Below the pieces are notes generated by a model. The model did not search any database, had not been told where the DNA came from, and was given only the letters and a program-made list of their open reading frames with translations. This document shows, one piece after another, positions 7,147-12,957 of a DNA stretch of 16,459 nt (its first letter is position 1; each line of letters starts with the position of its first letter). The translations under genes and the position numbers were made by a program. The DNA is from Candidatus Omnitrophota bacterium (lineage in GTDB: Bacteria; Omnitrophota; Koll11; Gygaellales; Profunditerraquicolaceae). The DNA lies in assembly GCA_025453435.1 (NCBI GenBank), contig JALOQI010000004.1:1-16459 (forward strand). The letters are read 5' to 3'.

Positions 7147-8141
7147 GAAACAGGCTTTAAGTTGTATCTTTTAAGCGCGCCCTCAAGTATCCTGACTATC
7201 ATTCGATCGTATGTTATGCCCTGATACCGCGAGATTATCGAAAATACGTCTTCCGTGGACAAAGACGGCAGCGGATTGATCTCCAGGACGTAGGGATTGC
7301 CTTTTTCGTCAACGCGGACGTCAACTCTGCCGAAATCCCTGCACTCGATAGCATTATAGGCCGCCACAGACACATCGGTGATCTTTTTTATGAGAGCAGG
7401 GGCTACCGGAGCAGGCACTATATATTCCACGGCATCCGAGCGCGTGATATGGCCGAAGGTATAGAACTTATCCTTCAGGTCCAGCTCGCCGTCGATCTTT
7501 ATCTGCACAACAGGCAAAACTTCGGGCTTATCCGTGCCGAGTATCGCGACCGTGAATTCCGTCCCGCGGATAAATTCTTCGACCAAAGCGGGCTGCTTGT
7601 ATTTAGTGATGATCAACTCGACCTGCTTTAACAGCTGTTGGCGGTTCTCTACCCGGGAGGATTCGGAAAGTCCTTTTGAGGAGCCTTCGAACCTGGGCTT
7701 AACGAACAGCGGGAATCCAAGGCCGGCTGCCGCATCTATCTGGCCCAGCGATTTGATTTCGACGAATTTCGGGGTCGGTATGCCTTCGGCTATAAAGACT
7801 TTCTTGGCTATTATCTTGTCCAGCGAAAGGGCAAGGCTCAAGGAATCCGCTCCGACAAACGGTATCCCCGCCATTTCAAGAAGGATCGGCACCTGGGATT
7901 CGCGGTTTCTGCCTGAAAGCCCTTCCGATATATTGAAGACTATGTCGACGTCGAGACTGTGCAGTTTTTCAAGGAGAGACGACACATTCCCGATCTTTTT
8001 AACCTTGTAGCCCGCGCCGCTGAATGCGCCGGCTATTACATCGATGGTCCCGGGATGGTCAAATTCGGCGTTAGCATCCAAAGGATCGTTGTCCTTGAAT
8101 GCGTAATCTGTTTTAAGATCGTACGTCAGCCCGACTTTCAT
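7143..8141 (-). CDS. D-Ala-D-Ala ligase-like ATP-grasp ligase, first of a tandem pair
   Basis: This 332-residue paralogue of the next gene is the first gene of the aminomutase operon. Key segments are VFNISEG (68-74), RESQVPILLE (80-89), FPLFVKP with Lys148, EGSSKG (152-157), VEEF (187-190), the RVDVR strand (272-276) and LEINPLPSL (286-294). As in the paralogue, the Ddl N-terminal D-Ala motif is replaced by NISEG...RES. The two differ most between residues 20-30 and 212-245, where acceptor specificity would be expected, so they may act in sequence or on different partners. I use the ATG at 8141; an in-frame TTG at 8183 falls inside the terminator loop of the leader and is very unlikely to be used. 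The ribosome-binding site is weak (GGCGGCG). The upstream attenuator-like leader suggests that the whole operon is switched by a signal. Confidence 0.85.
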   Translation of the reverse strand: MKVGLTYDLKTDYAFKDNDPLDANAEFDHPGTIDVIAGAFSGAGYKVKKIGNVSSLLEKLHSLDVDIVFNISEGLSGRNRESQVPILLEMAGIPFVGADSLSLALSLDKIIAKKVFIAEGIPTPKFVEIKSLGQIDAAAGLGFPLFVKPRFEGSSKGLSESSRVENRQQLLKQVELIITKYKQPALVEEFIRGTEFTVAILGTDKPEVLPVVQIKIDGELDLKDKFYTFGHITRSDAVEYIVPAPVAPALIKKITDVSVAAYNAIECRDFGRVDVRVDEKGNPYVLEINPLPSLSTEDVFSIISRYQGITYDRMIVRILEGALKRYNLKPVS

Positions 8142-8159
8142 GATATTTTTCGCCGCCGG

Positions 8160-8191
8160 AAAAATAAAAGGCCCTAGATGCAACTAGAGCC
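8160..8191 (-). terminator. Intrinsic terminator inside the leader of the ligase-aminomutase operon
   Basis: On the minus strand GGCTCTAG pairs with CTAGGGCC (eight pairs, one G-U) around the loop TTGCAT, followed by TTTTATTTTT. This is a textbook Rho-independent terminator, but it lies 18 bases before the first start codon and downstream of a promoter, so it can only act as an attenuator for the operon or as the end of a short leader RNA. Confidence 0.75.
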
Positions 8192-8192
8192 C

Positions 8193-8230
8193 GGAGTATT
8201 TCGCCTGTTTTTCCAACGGTTTCACATCCC
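8193..8230 (-). ncRNA. Structured leader hairpin, candidate riboswitch aptamer
   Basis: The minus-strand transcript can fold as GGGAUGU (8230-8224) with AUACUCC (8199-8193), seven positions with one A-C mismatch. A purine-rich internal loop, GAAA against CGAA, follows, then CCGUU (8219-8215) pairs with AACaGG (8209-8204) with one bulged A, capped by GGAAA. It sits immediately before the attenuator terminator, the standard arrangement of a small riboswitch. The purine internal loop and AAACC...GAAA order faintly recall the c-di-GMP-I (GEMM) core, but the invariant GGGACGCAAAGCC is absent. I cannot assign a class. Confidence 0.4.
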
Positions 8231-8232
8231 CC

Positions 8233-8247
8233 CTGAAAATTTTTCAG
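8233..8247. promoter_or_regulatory. Perfect 15-base palindrome next to the promoter, possible operator
   Basis: CTGAAAA, a central T, then TTTTCAG form a perfect dyad with seven-base arms. It lies between the putative -10 region and the structured leader, around or just after the expected transcription start, a common place for a repressor site. AT-rich palindromes of this size do occur by chance. Confidence 0.3.
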
Positions 8248-8263
8248 TTTTAATTATATTTAC

Positions 8264-8298
8264 ATTATATTTTTTATCATACCTGATGTTTTTGTCAA
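8264..8298 (-). promoter_or_regulatory. Promoter of the ATP-grasp/ATP-grasp/kamA operon
   Basis: A perfect TTGACA lies at 8298-8293 on the minus strand. Downstream is an AT-rich tract with two TATAAT hexamers, one at 8269-8264 (23 bases away, too far) and one further on. At a standard 16-base spacing the hexamer is TAAAAA, a four-of-six match. The -35 is convincing, the exact -10 is not. The position before the attenuator leader supports a real promoter. Confidence 0.5.
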
Positions 8299-8348
8299 GC
8301 GTTTTCTCTCGACGGAAAACAAGCTTGCGTAAAAATATCCCGCTTTGT

Positions 8349-9026
8349 TCATGCAAGCTGTATTTTGCCCCATAACAAAATATCTTTTTTGCAGGCTATT
8401 AATACGCCCTTGACCCCGCGGATAGAACGCGCGAAGCTCAGAGCCGCGGGAAAATCATCTTTACTGTTGACGCGGTTCGCGCAGGCAGTAGCCGCTGAGT
8501 CGGCAAGAACCGAATTTGAAGCGACTATCGTAACGCAATCCGCTTTGCCGAAAGAAAGCGAATGCCCGACCGTGCCGCTCGATGAGCAGATGCCAAAAGA
8601 ACCGGGAAACGGGCCCGCCAAAAGCTTGATCCTGCCGCCTGCGCAGGCTCTGCCCGCGTAAATACCCACGGTCACCCGGCGGGCGGACCTTGCGAAAATA
8701 TCGCCTCCGTTCTCTACTATCAATTCCCGGCAGCCTTTTTTAATCAAATCTTTGCCTACAAACCACGCGATCGCTCCGGCAACGGCAGCCATAGGCCCGA
8801 CATCGGCCTTCAAAGCGGCATCGGCCATAGACCTGACTATCGCGGGCGCAATGCGTTCGACAGACACGGGCTTGAGGCTTGTAAGAAATCTTTCGTCTCT
8901 GGAGATATACGACTGAATCTGCCTGCGGTAGAGCATGATCCGGCTCCGGCAATACTGCAGATCGACCGGTTTATCGCAAGAGATCAGCAGGTCGGTCTCC
9001 TGCACGGCTACGCGGCTTTTGATCAA
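8349..9026 (-). CDS. UPF0280 family protein (ApbE-like superfamily)
   Basis: The UPF0280 family is structurally related to the FMN transferase ApbE; its own reaction is not established. Numbering from the TTG at 9026: ETDLLI (10-15), GPMAAVAGAIA (78-88), VENGGDI (104-110), SGTVGHSLSFGKAD (150-163) and ADSAATACANRV (175-186). There is no signal peptide or membrane segment, so it is cytosolic. The TTG start is questionable. It has no ribosome-binding site, and the open frame continues upstream with YRSWCRSPGL, which looks like the usual N-terminus before VxxETDLLI. That extension contains no ATG, GTG or TTG; an ATT at 9081-9083, sharing one base with the PAC2 stop and preceded by AAGGA, is the best candidate. 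Last gene of the secretin operon. Confidence 0.85.
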   Translation of the reverse strand: MIKSRVAVQETDLLISCDKPVDLQYCRSRIMLYRRQIQSYISRDERFLTSLKPVSVERIAPAIVRSMADAALKADVGPMAAVAGAIAWFVGKDLIKKGCRELIVENGGDIFARSARRVTVGIYAGRACAGGRIKLLAGPFPGSFGICSSSGTVGHSLSFGKADCVTIVASNSVLADSAATACANRVNSKDDFPAALSFARSIRGVKGVLIACKKDILLWGKIQLA

Positions 9027-9078
9027 GCCCGGGCTGCGGCACCAGCTGCGGTAAAATCTTTTCTGATAGTCTGCGGAT

Positions 9079-10044
9079 TTAATTATTCTGATCCTTCTGT
9101 TTCTTAAAAAGGTCCAGGAACCTGTCCTCGTAATCCTTATAAACGTTCCACTTGTCCAGCTCGGTCTTGAGTTCGTTCGCTTTGGAGATGTCGGTCTTTG
9201 CCTGGCTAAAAAGCTGCTCGATCTTTTCTTTTATCGAAATAGGCAGTTTTGTCAGCTGGCTCAAAGATTTGCGTATCCTGTCGATCTCTTCTTCGCCTAT
9301 AGGCCCCGGAGACGGACCGACTTTCAGGTATTCCAGAAGATTATTGATCTGTCCATCGAGAGCGTTCGCCTGCTCGAGTAGCTCGCTGAAATCCATAGTT
9401 GTCCCTATTATCCTGCTCAACGCCTCGAGCACGGCATAAGAGGCTTTCGGGTTTTCTATTTGTATCGTGTAAAGCGGGATCTCGCCCAGAAGACAGAACC
9501 CGTCCATCCCGTGTTTTTTCGCCATCCCAAGGAACAAACCGTTGAGGCCGCTTATGTGGCCGTCGTTAATCACCTGAAGATTTTGCTTTGTAAGTTCGTC
9601 CTTTATTCCCTGATTGGTAGCGGTAAACCAGACATTCGGCGGCTGGCTGTGGTCGATTGCCTGCGGCATTGCGGCAAAACTTATTATTCTGCGCGCTTTG
9701 TAAAACCTGGCTACGGATAGTATCAGATCGCAGTATTCCTGCGCGCGCGCAAGATCAGGCTGCGCATCTGAAATGAAAAGTATAAGGTCTGCGGCGCCGG
9801 CCTTGCCTTTATGGAAATAAAATTTGTTAGCAGGCCATTCCGGAAGGTTGATTATGCCTTCGCGGACATAGCTTTCCATCAGGTAGAAAAAATCCTGAGA
9901 ATTTATGGACGCGAACTCTTCAGCTTTGAGTTTATCGGCCATATATGCGGCAGCCTTAATCGCGACTTCTCCCATGCCCGGCCAGGCTACAATAAAATAA
10001 GGGTCTTTGAGCCTGGGTTTTTTTATGAATTTTATCCTGTCCAT
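9079..10044 (-). CDS. PAC2 family protein (proteasome assembly chaperone 2-like fold)
   Basis: The N-terminal 210 or so residues match the PAC2/COG1938 family: KDPYFIVAWPGMGEVAIKAA near the start, DLILFISDAQP in the middle, and the GHISGLNGLFL and EIPLYTIQIENPKASYAVLE segments that are diagnostic. The family fold is related to proteasome assembly chaperones and to purine phosphorylase-like proteins; bacterial members have no settled function. The last 100 residues are predicted helical and highly charged (SISIKEKIEQLF-type repeats ending in KKQKDQNN), possibly for oligomerisation. I take the ATG at 10044, five bases after AGAGG, rather than the GTG at 10050. It lies 27 bases after the M20 peptidase gene and runs directly into the UPF0280 gene, so all three are probably co-transcribed. 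There is no proteasome gene in view. Confidence 0.85.
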   Translation of the reverse strand: MDRIKFIKKPRLKDPYFIVAWPGMGEVAIKAAAYMADKLKAEEFASINSQDFFYLMESYVREGIINLPEWPANKFYFHKGKAGAADLILFISDAQPDLARAQEYCDLILSVARFYKARRIISFAAMPQAIDHSQPPNVWFTATNQGIKDELTKQNLQVINDGHISGLNGLFLGMAKKHGMDGFCLLGEIPLYTIQIENPKASYAVLEALSRIIGTTMDFSELLEQANALDGQINNLLEYLKVGPSPGPIGEEEIDRIRKSLSQLTKLPISIKEKIEQLFSQAKTDISKANELKTELDKWNVYKDYEDRFLDLFKKQKDQNN

Positions 10045-10071
10045 ATACACCTCTGCTATTGTCTATTTGCG

Positions 10072-11196
10072 CTAAAAAGAGAAATCCCTTAAAAAACGCT
10101 CCAGCACCTGTCCGCCTCTGTAAAGATTGTCTAACGTGACATATTCATTTACCATGTGCGCGCGGTTCTTGCACCCAAAACCCGTCGCGATAGCAGGAAT
10201 GGATCGTTCCTGGAAAAATGTAATTACAGTCGCGCCTTCAGACCCGTGAACCCGGGCTCTTATCGAGCTGGCTTTCAAAGCCGACATGTAAGACCTTACA
10301 AGAGGATGGCTGCCGTCGATCACATAAGGCTTCTGAACGGCCTCGATCTTAACTGCTGCGCGCGCTGCTACGCGGCGCACGATATTCCGAACGTCTTTTA
10401 TTATGGTATCCGACGGCATCCCCGGAAGATAGCGGAAATCCAGCTCGCATTCGCACCAGCCTGCGACGATATTGACCTTGTCTCCTCCTCGTATGGTGCC
10501 CGTGTTTACAGTCGGCGGCCGCAGATACCGATTTTTCTTAACCGACTTAAACCTGTATGCGCGGATCCGTGAAAGTATCTCGGCCATGAGGTCTATGGCA
10601 TTTATACCCAGCCACGGATAAGCGCCGTGAGCCCGGCGGCCCTGCACGCATATTTTTACATGCAAAAGGCCCTTTTGCGCCACGATTACTTCGAAATCAT
10701 CCGCGTCAAGAACAACGGCCGCGTCTACGTCCAGCCTGCCCGAATTAATTAGCGGTATGAGACCATGCTCGGAGCCGCTTTCTTCGTCCGCAGTAGCGGC
10801 AAACACCAGCTTATAGCTCAACGGGATCCTCTCTTCCCGCAGGCTGTGCATGGCCTCCAGGGCAGCGGCAAGGTTGCATTTACAATCCGTCGATCCAAGG
10901 CCGAATATTTTTTCGCCTGAAATTTGCGCCCCGAAAGGATCACTCCTCCATCCGCAGCCCGGCGGAACCGTATCAAGATGCGGCGTTATCAAGAGCGCCC
11001 GCCCGGCAGATTTGCCCATGCTGGCCAATACATTCGGCCTGTTTTTCGCAAATGAATACTGCCTGCACTGCACTCCGATTTTTTTCAGATAACCCGCAAC
11101 CCACGAGGCTATCTTGCGCTCGTCCGCGCCGGGATTGCTGGAGTCGATCCTGATTAAAGCCTGAAGCGTGCTAATCAGGCGTTCTTTGTTGATCAT
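10072..11196 (-). CDS. M20 family metallopeptidase / deacylase (ArgE-DapE-CPG2 group)
   Basis: This is a two-zinc amidohydrolase of 374 residues, usual for M20A. First zinc site HLDTVP (His73, Asp75), bridging Asp104 in GLGSTDCK, general base and ligand in DEESGSEHG (Glu138-Glu139), acidic DADD at 164-167, and the final His347 in NRAHMVNEY. A dimerisation domain is inserted around 178-285. Substrates of this group range from N-acyl amino acids (acetylornithine, succinyl-diaminopimelate) to dipeptides; the sequence does not decide which. There is no signal peptide, so it is cytosolic. The canonical GxGxxDMKGG is altered to GLGSTDCKCN, so its substrate may be unusual. It starts 13 bases after the secretin stop, with only a weak ribosome-binding site. 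Confidence 0.9.
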   Translation of the reverse strand: MINKERLISTLQALIRIDSSNPGADERKIASWVAGYLKKIGVQCRQYSFAKNRPNVLASMGKSAGRALLITPHLDTVPPGCGWRSDPFGAQISGEKIFGLGSTDCKCNLAAALEAMHSLREERIPLSYKLVFAATADEESGSEHGLIPLINSGRLDVDAAVVLDADDFEVIVAQKGLLHVKICVQGRRAHGAYPWLGINAIDLMAEILSRIRAYRFKSVKKNRYLRPPTVNTGTIRGGDKVNIVAGWCECELDFRYLPGMPSDTIIKDVRNIVRRVAARAAVKIEAVQKPYVIDGSHPLVRSYMSALKASSIRARVHGSEGATVITFFQERSIPAIATGFGCKNRAHMVNEYVTLDNLYRGGQVLERFLRDFSF

Positions 11197-11209
11197 TGCC
11201 GCTTATTGT

Positions 11210-12832
11210 TTAGGATTCGAACCGGATCGTGGAAGTGAAAGTTATATTGGTCTTTTTAAGCTCTGCCGGAAAAGGAGGCAACGGGGAAAGGCCTTCTATT
11301 GACTCTACTGCGTTTTCGTCGAGGAAAGAATTGCCCGAACTCCTTACCACTTCCGCTGCGGCTATCGTGCCGTCGGAGAAAACAGTGAATTCCACGACGA
11401 CTTCCTTGGTTTCTCCCTTGCGGGGCTCTTTGATGAAATCCGGGAACTGCTTATTCGAATCTATTAGTTTGCCGATATCGTAATAATACCTCTGTTCGGG
11501 GTCATGCGGGGGCAGCATATCAACGGGCTTTTTATCCCCATCCAGAGATACCGAGACTTTCGAAAGCCTGTCAAAAACGTCGTCTTGAAGTATGTGAGGG
11601 GTGATCAGGATTATCACTTCTTTGCTTTCCACATTCGATACCTTATGCTGGAAAAAAGCCGGCCCCACAAGAGGTATTCCTCCAAGGACAGGCCATTTGC
11701 TGGTTGACTCGTTTTTCTGCTCCTGTATCAAACCTCCTATAGCTATAGTCTGACCGTTGTCGACCCGCAAGGTCGTGAGCGCTGTGCGCTTTGTGATCAC
11801 GGGCAATCCGGATGCCGACTGCCTGCCGACGACTTCGCTTACCTCCGGGGCTATACGCACGGTTATCTGCTGTTTCTCGTCGAGAAAAGGAGTTATTTTC
11901 AAAACTACGCCGGAGGATATGGGTTGAAGGGTGCTGTATCTGTTGGTCGCAGGCCCCGACTCTACGGTCGCGTATTCTTCCGTTCCGACGCTTATCTCAG
12001 CCTGCCTTCCCTCTAAAGTCGCAACCCTTGGATTGGCCTTTATCTTAGCTTTGCCCTTGGCTACCATTGCGTTGATGCGCGAAATCACGTCAGCGCTCAG
12101 GGCCCCTGTAATAGTGGTCGCTTTTGACTGTCCCGGACCGGCTGTTTTAGTCCGGACGATGCCGGGGCTCAAGTTCAAACCCTCAGGCTGCATAGGCCCC
12201 CAAGCCACGCCGAGAGTATTTTTTGCATCCTCGGCTATCTCTATTACAAGCGCTTCTATCATTACCTGGCGCGGGGCTTTGTCGAATTTTGCCAGGTCTT
12301 CTTTTACCCGCTTGACAACCTCCGGGGAAGCGGTCACTGTAACCGTATTGACATCCTCGTTTATATGGATATACGGTTCGTAATAAACAGAAAGAAGGCT
12401 ATAGAGCTCTTTAACCTTAAGATAATTAGGCCTGAAGGATTCGGTGACCGAAAGCTGGTTGAACGATGGGCTGGCTGGCGTGCAGGAACCTACCAGATAA
12501 TAGCCTTCGGGCATCAGCCTGAAAGAAAAGTTACCGGCTGACAGCACCAGCCTCAAGGCGCCTTCGAGGTCCACTTTTTTAAGGTCGATGGATATCTTGC
12601 CCTGGACTGATTCGTCCGGGATTATCTTAACTCCGGTTTGCGAGGATATTTCATGCAGGACATCGCGGACATCTGCATTCGAGAATGATTTCGTTACCGG
12701 CGGGATCGGGCGCTGGCTGTCTTCGTCAATAAAGAAAGGGTCGAAAAAATCCTCAGCTTGCGCCGAAACGCAAAGAAAAAGGGCAATAAAAATCCCGGGC
12801 AAAAGCTTATGTGGTCGGAAAATCAAGATCAA
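11210..12832 (-). CDS. Secretin-family outer-membrane protein with C-terminal TonB-like domain
   Basis: This is a 540-residue GspD/PilQ-type protein. There is a signal peptide of about 26 residues (hydrophobic 10-23, AQA before EDFF). An STN/N0-like domain covers 47-115, with SFSNADVRDVLHEISSQTG as in PilQ. An N1-type domain (about 133-185) and the secretin core (about 188-415) follow, including VMIEALVIEI, NPRVATLEG, GLPVITKRTA, WPVLGGIPLVG and IILITPHI. Residues 476-540 are a TonB C-terminal domain: VVVEFTVFSDGTI, VVRSSGN, LD and PLPPFP. The secretin core is short, without long periplasmic arrays, and no other type II, type III or pilus gene is nearby. Start is TTG at 12832, since a stop lies upstream and no ATG or GTG precedes the signal peptide. 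It has its own promoter at 12888-12916. Confidence 0.9.
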   Translation of the reverse strand: MILIFRPHKLLPGIFIALFLCVSAQAEDFFDPFFIDEDSQRPIPPVTKSFSNADVRDVLHEISSQTGVKIIPDESVQGKISIDLKKVDLEGALRLVLSAGNFSFRLMPEGYYLVGSCTPASPSFNQLSVTESFRPNYLKVKELYSLLSVYYEPYIHINEDVNTVTVTASPEVVKRVKEDLAKFDKAPRQVMIEALVIEIAEDAKNTLGVAWGPMQPEGLNLSPGIVRTKTAGPGQSKATTITGALSADVISRINAMVAKGKAKIKANPRVATLEGRQAEISVGTEEYATVESGPATNRYSTLQPISSGVVLKITPFLDEKQQITVRIAPEVSEVVGRQSASGLPVITKRTALTTLRVDNGQTIAIGGLIQEQKNESTSKWPVLGGIPLVGPAFFQHKVSNVESKEVIILITPHILQDDVFDRLSKVSVSLDGDKKPVDMLPPHDPEQRYYYDIGKLIDSNKQFPDFIKEPRKGETKEVVVEFTVFSDGTIAAAEVVRSSGNSFLDENAVESIEGLSPLPPFPAELKKTNITFTSTIRFES

Positions 12833-12887
12833 TTCCCGCGTTAAACTCTGATGTCATTTCTCATGCGCTTAAGTCGTATTGGTTGTT

Positions 12888-12916
12888 ATTCTTACATAAA
12901 ATATTTTGTTTGTCAA
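12888..12916 (-). promoter_or_regulatory. Promoter of the secretin/M20/PAC2/UPF0280 operon
   Basis: TTGACA (12916-12911) and AAGAAT (12893-12888) are 17 bases apart on the minus strand, 56 bases before the TTG start. The -35 is perfect and the -10 matches four of six. A six-base-pair dyad at 12930-12945 lies just upstream, without a U-run, and may be a regulator site or nothing. Confidence 0.55.
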
Positions 12917-12957
12917 TACATAAACGGGGCGCTATTAACATAGCGGAGCAAAAACTC

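Noticed and set aside
6139..8141. The two ATP-grasp proteins as ordinary D-alanine-D-alanine ligases of wall synthesis
   Set aside because: Both lack the LHGxxGEDG and NTxPG motifs of Ddl, come as a pair, and sit with an aminomutase and no mur or fts genes.
8193..8247. Leader as a genuine c-di-GMP-I (GEMM) or glycine riboswitch
   Set aside because: Only short fragments match (AAACC, GAAA, CAGGC). The invariant core segments of both classes are missing, so I list it as unassigned.
8316..8359. Terminator after the UPF0280 gene
   Set aside because: AGCTTGC/GCAAGCT arms of seven bases exist, but the loop is 24 bases long and the following TTGTTTT is a poor U-run. Possible but not supported enough to list.
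12930..12945. Hairpin CGCTAT-TAAC-ATAGCG between the peptidase-barrel and secretin genes as a terminator
   Set aside because: The stem is only six pairs and no T-run follows on the minus strand.
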